Shown here piece by piece: positions 1 to 5,425 of a DNA stretch of 5,425 bases. This stretch comes from Cellulomonas sp. Lineage in GTDB: Bacteria > Actinomycetota > Actinomycetes > Actinomycetales > Cellulomonadaceae. The number at the start of each line of letters is the position of its first letter. Within the stretch, counting starts at the first letter, position 1. Both the position numbers and the translations under genes were made by a program. The DNA is taken from positions 1 to 5,425 of the forward strand of contig JAPSIJ010000188.1 of NCBI GenBank assembly GCA_031178805.1. Reading direction: 5' to 3'. The notes beneath the pieces are model-generated. The model was not told the DNA's origin. It saw only the letters and a list, made by a program, of their open reading frames with translations, and searched no databases.

Positions 1-180
1 GCGGTGGTGCTGGCGGTCCCCGGCTCGCCGGAGCTCGCCGCCGGCCTGGTGGTCCTGGCCGGGCTGCTCGTGCTCGGCGGCGTGCTGACGGTGCCCCCGC
101 GGCCCGTCGCGGCGCCGAGCCCGCCCGTCCTGGCACCGGTCCCCGCGCACCGCGTCCCCGACTCCGGCACGGCGACCCAG
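1..180 (+). CDS. Tail of an upstream membrane-protein-like reading frame (partial, no stop found)
   Basis: The first 60 codons of the window, read from base 1, look coding: almost every third position is G or C, and second positions carry the T-rich pattern of a membrane segment. Codons 12-31 encode an uninterrupted hydrophobic stretch of Leu, Val, Ala and Gly, followed by a Pro/Ala-rich tail with several Arg, His and Asp. This resembles the C-terminal helix and short tail of a membrane protein such as a signal peptidase or sortase, but no catalytic motif is in view, so the family is not recognised. No stop codon follows: the frame runs on into the large surface-protein gene that begins near 289. 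The end at 180 is where codon bias weakens and is not a true gene end. It could instead be the N-terminal part of one long fused gene. Confidence 0.4.
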
Positions 181-193
181 GACCTTGGTCCCG

Positions 194-220
194 CCCGGCG
201 GCTCAAGCCGGCGCGCCGGG
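194..220. repeat. GC-rich inverted repeat in the junction before the surface-protein gene
   Basis: Seven-base arms CCCGGCG (194-200) and CGCCGGG (214-220) are exact reverse complements around a 13-base loop. A perfect 12-base palindrome, CCGGCGCGCCGG, sits inside at 208-219. The repeat lies in the 181-288 stretch, where codon bias is weaker and which reads like a short intergenic spacer. There is no T-run after it, so a Rho-independent terminator is not supported. In DNA this GC-rich such palindromes arise often by chance, and the role is unknown. Confidence 0.3.
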
Positions 221-288
221 ATGCCGACACCACCACTCGACACCCTCTGCGCGCGGCCCTCCGGCGTGCGCGTGTCCTCACCCGACGG

Positions 289-435
289 ATGGTCATGCCT
301 GCTGCACCTCGCCCGCCCCGCCCGCTCAGCCCGTCGACGCGCTGGAGCCGGGGCCCGCTGCGCGCGCTCGCCGCCCTGGTGGCCGTGGCGCTCACGGCGC
401 TCGTCGCCGGCGCGGCCGCGCCGGTGGCCGTGGCG
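289..435 (+). other. Sec signal peptide of the surface protein
   Basis: Residues 1-49 form a long n-region with several Arg (R8, R11, R18, R21, R25) and many Pro, then a hydrophobic Ala/Leu/Val core at about 26-44, then a short polar region ending A47-V48-A49. Cleavage after A49 gives a mature start of ADGDAFTITV. Cleavage one residue later would also satisfy the small-residue rule. No lipobox cysteine is present, so this is not a lipoprotein signal, and no twin-arginine motif was seen. Confidence 0.85.
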
Positions 436-3400
436 GCCGACGGGGACGCCTTCACGATCACCGTGGGGGAGGGCAGCCCGGCCGTGGTGACCGGGAACGG
501 CACCACCCCGCTCGCCCCGGTCGACGGCGCGGCCGGCACGTACGACCTGCCGGTGGCGCAGAACGACGAGGTTGTCCGCTTCACCTTCGTCGCGAACTGC
601 GTCCTGGAGGACGAGCAGTGCGCCGACGCCACGGCGCAGCTGGAGCTCGGGGACCTGCGGCTGAGCAGCACCCTGACGCCGCCCCCCGCGGCCCCGGGCG
701 GCGTGGGCTACACCGTCGCCTACCTCGACGCCGACGGCGGCGTGGTCGCCGACCCCGCCGCGAACCTGGCGTCGGTCGCCGCGCTGCTGATCGAGTTCGT
801 GTCCTACGGCGCCGACGGGCAGCCCGGCCCTCTCGAGGGCGGCAACATCCTCGACTTCGCCGTCGACGCGACGGTCGTCCCCCCGGCCGGCGGCGGCGAG
901 CAGACCGGCCGCCTGACCGTCACCCCCAGCGCGAACGGCGCCACGCAGACGGCGTCCGAGACCGCCGTGCGCACCACGTTCGTGCCCGTGCTCGGTTCCA
1001 GCACCGACAAGTCGTGGGTGCCGGCCACGCCGTACCTGTCCGGCGCGGCGGACACCGCCCGCACCGCCGTGATCGCGTTCGCCAACACCGGTGACACGGC
1101 GTCCGGCCTCGTCGTCGACGAGCCCGCCGACCCGGCCGCCCGCCCCTCCGGCACCGACGCGTTCAACCTGCTGCAGATGACCGCCGTGCGGCTGGACTCC
1201 TGGCCCGCCGGCGCGACCTCGCTGACGATCACCACGTGGCGCGACGGCGCCGTCGCCGCGACGACGACGGTGCCGGACCTGGCGTCCGCCCAGGCGTGGC
1301 TCGCCGCGCTGCCCGCCGCCGACCTGGCCGCGACGACCGGCCTGCGCCTGGCGTTCTCCGGTGTGCTGGAGCAGGGCGCCGCCGGTGCGCTCAGCGTCGA
1401 CACCACCCAGCTGCCCGCCGGCAACGACACCGCGGGCCGGGTCACCGGCCGCAACGGCTCGGTCGCGTACGAGGAGGCCGGCGGCGCCCCTGCCGGCGGC
1501 AGCTCCGACTTCCACACGGTGGCCGTGAGCAACACCGCCCGCACCACGGTCACCTCGACCGTGCCGGACGCCGCCCCCGGGACGTCCCAGGACGCGGCGG
1601 ACCTGCGGATCTGGGACCCGTACCCGTACGCGGGCTCGACGAAGACCTTCGTCGCTCCCGGCACGGGGGCCCCGGTGGACGAGGTGTACCCGGGCGGGTT
1701 CGCCGTCGCGCGGCTGACCGGCACCAACTGGACCCGCCAGGCGGTCGACTCGCTCGTGCTCGTCGACCAGCCGGACCCGGCCGGTGACGCGGCGCTGGCC
1801 GCGGCCCTGGACGCGTCCGGCGGCGTCGACGCCGACATGTTCTCGCCGACGGGGCTGGTGCTCGCCGGCTTCGGCACCGACGTCGCCGGGGGCGAGGGCG
1901 ACGGGCAGGGCCTGGTGTGGCCCGACGGCGCCACCGGCGTGACGATCACGCTGCGGGCCGGCGGCGAGGAGGGCACCTGGACGGCGCCCGCCGGGTCCGC
2001 GCTCCCGACGACGATCACGGCGTTCGACTTCGCCGGCGACCCGGCCTGGTCGGACGTGACGGGCCTCGAAGTGGCGTTCACCGGCGCCGTCGCCATGGGG
2101 GCCTCGGCCACGGTGCCGTACCTGGTGACCACCGGCCCGGACGCCGCGGTGGAGGAGACGACCGCGAACGTGGTGCTCGCGCGCACCACGGTGGACGGCC
2201 TGACCTCCGACCCGACGCCCCGCACCCCGGCGAGCGGCAACCGGCCGCTGAGCCGGGACAGCCTGCTCGTGTCCGAGCCGTACGCGGCGGCCACGATCAC
2301 CAAGACGATCCCGGAGTCGTCGGTCGAGGTCCCCGGCGGCACCGTGACGTCCGTGCTGCGCGCCGCCGCGGGCACCGGCACCGACACGCCGACCACCCTG
2401 GTGATCGAGGACTCCGCCCGCGCGCCGATGTCCGCCACGGCGTGGTGGCAGCGGTTCGCCCCGACCGGCGTGGACGTGACCGCCGAGGGCGACGTCACGA
2501 CGACCGTGGAGTACTACGACACCGTCTCCGGCGGCGCGCCGGTGTGGACGGCGGCCCCCACTCCGCCGTGGGGCGCCGGCACCACCGGCTCCTGGCTCGG
2601 GGTCCGTGTCGTCGCCACCAAGGACGGCGGCGCCCGGTTCGACGCCGGCGAGGTCGTCCAGGCGGTCGTCCGGTTCGTCGTGCACGTCGACTCCGGCGTC
2701 AGCTTCCCGGACGGCCAGACCGTGCAGAACTGCGCGGTGGCCCAGGCGGTGCTCGACTACGGCGGCACCACCCCCTCGGTCCGCGAGACCGCGCGGGCGT
2801 GCGACCAGGTCGTCGGGTACACCACCTCGGGCAGCGGCCCGGCCGCGCTGGTGAAGAACCTCGACACCGACGTCGTCGAGGGCAGCACCGGCGCCGCCGG
2901 CACCCGTACCGCGACCCTCACGTGGGGCACCGCGGGCCGGGACGACCTGACCTCCGTCACCGTCAGCGACGAGAACACCGCCGGCGACGGCTCCGTCCGG
3001 ACGGGCCGCACCGGCTCGTTCTGGGACACGTTCGACCTGGTGTCCGTGCGGCCCGTCAGCTCCGGCCCGACGCCGGAGGCCGGACGCGCGTACGACCCGT
3101 ACCTGGCGTTCGACCAGGTGAGCGACGTCGAGGTCTACGACACGGTCGACGGCCGGTGGGTCTCGCTCGCCGCCGAGCAGTGGGCCGGCGGGGCGTGGGG
3201 CGCGGCGGGCACGACGCGCGGCGACGTCACGTTCGGCGGTCAGCCGCGCGCGCAGTTCCCGTACGCCGGGTCCTTCCCGGGCATGACGGTGGTCGACGAG
3301 ACCCTGCGGGCCCGCGTCGGCGCGGTGCGGCTCGAGGTCACGGCGCTGACCCCCGCCCAGCGGGACCAGGTCGCGACCGCCCTCGCGGCGGCGGGTGACT

Positions 3401-5425
3401 GGCGTGTGCCCACGGTGAGCGACGCGCTGGTGGACGGGGCCGTCGCCGGCACCGCCGGCCCCGCCCGGCAGATCCAGCTGGACGTGCGGCTGCGCTCGAC
3501 GTCGCGTGCGGAGCCGGCGCTCGTCGTCAACGACGCCGCCACCTACAACGCCGGCTCGCGCTCGCTCGTGGTGGACGACGCCCGGGTGACCGCCACCGGC
3601 GGCAGCAGCCCGTTCGACGCGGTGGGCGCCGCCAACGGCGCCGGCTACCGCACCGTGACCCTGCTGCCCACCACCGTGACCGCCGCGGCCACCAAGTCCT
3701 GGACGCGCGCCTCCGAGAACCCCGAGGACATCACGGGCGACCCGGAGCACGTGCACACCGTCCCCCTGCAGGAGGACGGCGGCGACGCGCCCGAGGCGAC
3801 GCTCGCGGTGACCGCCGGCAACGCCAGCGGCATCCCGGTCGACTCCCTCACGGTGACCGAGCCCCAGGGGATCGACGACCTGGTCGGCGAGCAGCTCGAC
3901 GCGGACGCGCCGTTCGCCTGGTTCGCGGCCACCCGGGTCGGCACGCTGACCTCCGCCGCGCAGCTCGCGGGGGCGACCGGCCTGACGGTCACGGGCTACG
4001 TGCTCGACGCCGACGGCCGGGTCGCCGACCAGGTCCTGACCGTCACCGACACGGGTGCGGCCGGGCTCGCCGACGACCTGCCCGCGGCGCTCGCCGCGGA
4101 GGGCCTCGACCTCGCCGACCTGGTCGGCCTGCGGCTGGAGTACGCCGGCCGCATCGCCCCGCAGGCGCAGGCGGGCCTGCAGCTCGTCACCACGCTGCGC
4201 GAGGCCAACGCCGTCACCGGCGAGACGCCCGCGGACCACCTGCGCGACCTGCCGGCCGACGAGGTGTTCCGGGTCACCAACACCGCGCACGTCGCCGTGG
4301 CCGACCGCCTGGTCTGCACCGGCGCGCCCGAGTCGTACGGCGCCGACGGCACCTGCACGCCCGCGCCGGACGCCACCACGGCGACCGACCACGTGATCAT
4401 CCAGCAGCCGCAGGTGCAGGCGTTCGCCAGCAAGCGGTTCGACTCGCCGTCGACCGTGACCCGGGACGCCGGCACGCCGGTGGTCGCGGTGCTGGACGTG
4501 CAGAACTTCGGCAACAGCGAGGCGGACCGGCTCAGCCTCACGGACGCCGACCCGACGTTCTTCGACGCCGTCGCGCTGAGCGAGGCGCGCCTGCTGTCGC
4601 TGCCGACGGGCGCGGAGTCCGCGACGCTCGAGGTGCTGCTGCGCTCGGCGGACCTGACGGTCGGCGCGGACGGCGCGTACACCGGCCCGGTGGCCGGCGC
4701 GTGGACGCCCGCGGGCACGCTGGGCCAGGCGGACATCGCCGCCGGCACGGCCACCTGGACGCCGCCGGCCGGGGCCGCGTGGTCCGACGTCATCGGCGTC
4801 CGCGTGGTGTTCGCCGACACCGACGGCGACCGGATCGCGACGCCGGGTGCCGCCCTGGGCACCGTGCGGCTGACGGGTGCCCTGCGCACCGAGCTGCTGT
4901 CCGGGGGGCTCCCCGCCGCGAGCGGCGCCGACCCCGCGTGGCAGGAGCAGCCGCGCAACCCCGGGGAGACGGCTGACGCCACCGTGGCCAACACGGTCGT
5001 CGCCCAGGCCGAGCGGGGCAGCGCCACCGGCACGGAGGACGCGGCCACCGCGTCGTTCCGCGTCGCGGCGGGCACCCAGCAGGTGACCCTGACCAAGACG
5101 TCCCCGGCCCCGCCGAGCGGCGGCTGGACGCCGGGCAGCCTCGTGCCCTACACGATCACGGTCACGAACTCCGGCACCGCCGACGTGGTGGGCCCGGTCG
5201 TCACCGACCGGCTGCCCGCCGACGACACGCTGAGCTGGACGGGCGGCGTCGACGTCGCCTCCAGCGACCCGGGGCTCGGGGAGCCGGCCGGCGCGCCTCA
5301 GCTGGACGAGGCGACCGGCACGGTCGTCCTCGCGTGGCCCGCGACCGCGCGGCTGTCGCCCGGGCAGGACCTGCGCGTCACGCTGACGATGCGGATCTCC
5401 GAGGCCCCCTCGTCGCTGACGATCG
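289..5425 (+). CDS. Large secreted multi-domain surface protein with DUF11-type repeats (3' truncated)
   Basis: This frame is open without a stop from 289 to the window end, giving at least 1712 residues. ATG 289 was chosen because it is the first ATG before a good Sec signal peptide: a positively charged n-region, a hydrophobic core at residues 26-44 and an AVA cleavage site at 47-49. ATG 295 is an equally possible start, and neither has a clear Shine-Dalgarno sequence. The mature protein is rich in Thr, Val, Ala, Gly and Asp, as expected of extracellular beta-sandwich repeats. It holds an N-terminal domain (50-228), six diverged modules (229-1592) and a DUF11-type domain from about 1593. 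Within the DUF11 repeat, YTITVTNSGT followed by VVTDRLPADD matches the family pattern well. The likely role is a cell-surface adhesin or wall-associated stalk; the ligand cannot be read from sequence. A C-terminal anchor would lie beyond the window. The same frame is also open upstream to base 1, so a longer fused protein is not excluded. Confidence 0.88.
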   Translation, partial: MVMPAAPRPPRPLSPSTRWSRGPLRALAALVAVALTALVAGAAAPVAVAADGDAFTITVGEGSPAVVTGNGTTPLAPVDGAAGTYDLPVAQNDEVVRFTFVANCVLEDEQCADATAQLELGDLRLSSTLTPPPAAPGGVGYTVAYLDADGGVVADPAANLASVAALLIEFVSYGADGQPGPLEGGNILDFAVDATVVPPAGGGEQTGRLTVTPSANGATQTASETAVRTTFVPVLGSSTDKSWVPATPYLSGAADTARTAVIAFANTGDTASGLVVDEPADPAARPSGTDAFNLLQMTAVRLDSWPAGATSLTITTWRDGAVAATTTVPDLASAQAWLAALPAADLAATTGLRLAFSGVLEQGAAGALSVDTTQLPAGNDTAGRVTGRNGSVAYEEAGGAPAGGSSDFHTVAVSNTARTTVTSTVPDAAPGTSQDAADLRIWDPYPYAGSTKTFVAPGTGAPVDEVYPGGFAVARLTGTNWTRQAVDSLVLVDQPDPAGDAALAAALDASGGVDADMFSPTGLVLAGFGTDVAGGEGDGQGLVWPDGATGVTITLRAGGEEGTWTAPAGSALPTTITAFDFAGDPAWSDVTGLEVAFTGAVAMGASATVPYLVTTGPDAAVEETTANVVLARTTVDGLTSDPTPRTPASGNRPLSRDSLLVSEPYAAATITKTIPESSVEVPGGTVTSVLRAAAGTGTDTPTTLVIEDSARAPMSATAWWQRFAPTGVDVTAEGDVTTTVEYYDTVSGGAPVWTAAPTPPWGAGTTGSWLGVRVVATKDGGARFDAGEVVQAVVRFVVHVDSGVSFPDGQTVQNCAVAQAVLDYGGTTPSVRETARACDQVVGYTTSGSGPAALVKNLDTDVVEGSTGAAGTRTATLTWGTAGRDDLTSVTVSDENTAGDGSVRTGRTGSFWDTFDLVSVRPVSSGPTPEAGRAYDPYLAFDQVSDVEVYDTVDGRWVSLAAEQWAGGAWGAAGTTRGDVTFGGQPRAQFPYAGSFPGMTVVDETLRARVGAVRLEVTALTPAQRDQVATALAAAGDWRVPTVSDALVDGAVAGTAGPARQIQLDVRLRSTSRAEPALVVNDAATYNAGSRSLVVDDARVTATGGSSPFDAVGAANGAGYRTVTLLPTTVTAAATKSWTRASENPEDITGDPEHVHTVPLQEDGGDAPEATLAVTAGNASGIPVDSLTVTEPQGIDDLVGEQLDADAPFAWFAATRVGTLTSAAQLAGATGLTVTGYVLDADGRVADQVLTVTDTGAAGLADDLPAALAAEGLDLADLVGLRLEYAGRIAPQAQAGLQLVTTLREANAVTGETPADHLRDLPADEVFRVTNTAHVAVADRLVCTGAPESYGADGTCTPAPDATTATDHVIIQQPQVQAFASKRFDSPSTVTRDAGTPVVAVLDVQNFGNSEADRLSLTDADPTFFDAVALSEARLLSLPTGAESATLEVLLRSADLTVGADGAYTGPVAGAWTPAGTLGQADIAAGTATWTPPAGAAWSDVIGVRVVFADTDGDRIATPGAALGTVRLTGALRTELLSGGLPAASGADPAWQEQPRNPGETADATVANTVVAQAERGSATGTEDAATASFRVAAGTQQVTLTKTSPAPPSGGWTPGSLVPYTITVTNSGTADVVGPVVTDRLPADDTLSWTGGVDVASSDPGLGEPAGAPQLDEATGTVVLAWPATARLSPGQDLRVTLTMRISEAPSSLTI
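436..972 (+). other. N-terminal domain of the surface protein
   Basis: Residues 50-228 are beta-strand-like and contain no lysine. Two cysteines, C104 and C111, are seven residues apart and probably form a disulfide outside the cell. The stretch YLDADGGVVAD at 145-155, followed by LLIEF at 166-170, resembles YVLDADGRVAD in module 5 (1237-1247) and its following GLRLEY strand. The domain may therefore be related to the second half of the downstream modules. A terminal ligand-binding domain would be expected at this end of an adhesin, but nothing here identifies a ligand. Confidence 0.5.
973..1608 (+). other. Surface-protein module 1 (residues about 229-440)
   Basis: The opening strand holds K241 (TDKSWV). 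A DUF11-like FANTGD segment follows at 264-269, with an acidic D277 (VVDEP). The second half has a TSLTITTW strand and TGLRLAFSG at 350-358. The closing strand carries N415 (VSNTARTTV). The boundaries are approximate and were set by comparing the modules with each other. Confidence 0.55.
1609..2268 (+). other. Surface-protein module 2 (residues about 441-660)
   Basis: The opening strand holds K452 (STKTFV), and the acidic position is D493 (LVLVDQP). The second half includes VTITLRAGG and WSDVTGLEVAFTG at 587-599, nearly the same as WSDVIGVRVVF in module 6. The closing strand has N627 (TTANVVLARTT). The domain is clearly related to modules 1, 5 and 6 by these landmarks and shows little other identity. 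Confidence 0.55.
2269..2823 (+). other. Surface-protein module 3 (residues about 661-845)
   Basis: The opening strand holds K672 (ITKTIPE), the acidic position is E707 or D708 (VIEDS), and the second half has SWLGVRVVATKDGG at 768-781. K778 in that stretch is the only lysine of the mature protein outside a module-opening position. The closing strand has N814 followed at once by C815, with C838 at the end of the next strand. This Asn-Cys...Cys pattern suggests a disulfide beside the closing strand. It is the shortest of the six modules. Confidence 0.55.
2824..3648 (+). other. Surface-protein module 4 (residues about 846-1120)
   Basis: The opening strand holds K856 (ALVKNLD) and the acidic position is D894 (VTVSDEN). 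A longer Trp/Tyr-rich middle follows (DVEVYDTVDGRWVSL, then WAGGAWGAA). The second-half strand is VGAVRLEV at 1010-1017, and candidate closing Asn residues are N1081 and N1087. It is the longest and most diverged module, so its closing Asn and borders are the least sure. Confidence 0.45.
3649..4392 (+). other. Surface-protein module 5 (residues about 1121-1368)
   Basis: The opening strand holds K1136 (ATKSWTR, nearly the same as DKSWV of module 1), and a TAGNASG segment is followed by the acidic E1191 (LTVTEPQ). The second half has YVLDADGRVAD at 1237-1247 and VGLRLEYAG at 1279-1287. The closing strand has N1331 (VTNTAHVAV). C1343 and C1356 follow, 13 residues apart, and probably form a disulfide. 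Confidence 0.55.
4393..5064 (+). other. Surface-protein module 6 (residues about 1369-1592)
   Basis: The opening strand holds K1382 (ASKRFDS), and VQNFGNSEADRLSLTDADP contains the acidic D1419. The second half includes ATLEVLLRS and WSDVIGVRVVF at 1498-1508, followed by an Asp-rich DTDGDR loop at 1510-1515. The closing strand has N1568 (VANTVVAQA). The NFGN...LSLTD segment is close to the DUF11 pattern, which supports the view that the modules are expanded DUF11-like domains. Confidence 0.55.
5065..5425 (+). other. DUF11-type repeat (truncated by the window edge)
   Basis: From about residue 1593 the protein reads as a typical DUF11 (PF01345) repeat. It has an opening strand with K1603 (VTLTKTSP), then a GSLVPYTITVTNSGT segment, the VVTDRLPADD turn with D1640, a variable loop, and the LSPGQDLRVTLTMRI strand. 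DUF11 repeats are known from bacterial and archaeal cell-surface proteins, often in tandem arrays ending in a wall or membrane anchor. The closing part of this repeat lies outside the window. Confidence 0.8.

Noticed and set aside
194..220. Possible transcription terminator for the upstream segment
   Set aside because: The inverted repeat has short arms, a GC-rich loop and no following T-run, and no stop codon precedes it.
181..288. Promoter search before the surface gene
   Set aside because: TTGGTC at 184-189 resembles a -35 box, but no TATAAT-like hexamer lies about 17 bases downstream.
185..490. A 101-codon + strand frame starting with TTG across the gene junction
   Set aside because: The product is Arg/Pro/Trp-rich without structure, and its second half overlaps the signal peptide and early mature region of the main gene.
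804..2498. A 564-codon open frame on the minus strand
   Set aside because: It lies wholly opposite the + strand surface gene. Its product is low-complexity Ser/Ala/Pro/Val/Thr, as expected when GC-rich Thr/Val/Asp/Gly codons are read backwards, with no recognisable domain or motif. Stop codons are rare in such DNA, so its length alone is weak evidence.
1917..3398. A 493-codon open frame on the + strand in another phase
   Set aside because: The product is almost entirely Arg, Gly, His, Asp and Pro, which is the typical out-of-frame reading of GC-rich coding DNA.
3996..5096. A 366-codon open frame on the minus strand
   Set aside because: It has the same antisense composition as the other minus frame, overlaps the surface gene completely, and shows no domain, signal peptide or membrane pattern.
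5065..5425. C-terminal sorting signal (LPxTG) or membrane anchor
   Set aside because: None is present before the window edge. The reading frame is still open, so an anchor can only be expected further downstream.

Overview
The window is very GC-rich (roughly three quarters G+C by eye). Codons in the main frame almost always end in G or C, and lysine and cysteine are scarce. This points to a high-GC actinobacterium. A Cellulomonas-like member of the Micrococcales would fit, but the genus is inferred from style and not from any marker gene.

Nearly the whole window is one gene on the + strand. It starts near 289 with a signal peptide and is still open at 5425, so at least 1712 residues are visible and the 3' end is missing. 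The product is a secreted, multi-domain, beta-rich surface protein of the adhesin or cell-wall stalk type. Its order is: signal peptide (residues 1-49), an N-terminal domain (about 50-228), six tandem modules of about 185-280 residues, then a recognisable DUF11-type repeat that runs off the window edge. The modules are strongly diverged in sequence but share a skeleton: an opening strand with a lysine, an acidic residue usually 35-41 residues later, a 'GlrVxF'-type strand in the second half, and in most cases a closing strand with an asparagine. Only eight lysines occur in the mature part, and seven sit at the same opening position of the seven repeats. The six cysteines form three close pairs. 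This suggests a rod stiffened by internal covalent cross-links (Lys-Asn isopeptides and disulfides). That is inference from pattern only. Any wall anchor (LPxTG or a C-terminal membrane helix) would lie beyond the window.

Bases 1-180 look like the end of another coding region: GC3 is nearly total, with a 20-residue hydrophobic helix followed by a proline-rich tail. It is in the same frame as the big gene, and no forward stop codon of any frame occurs between 89 and 487. Either the big gene starts upstream of the window as a fusion, or there is an assembly problem or unusual junction here. Bases 181-288 have weaker codon bias and hold only a GC-rich inverted repeat. No RNA genes, insertion sequences, CRISPR arrays or convincing promoters were seen.
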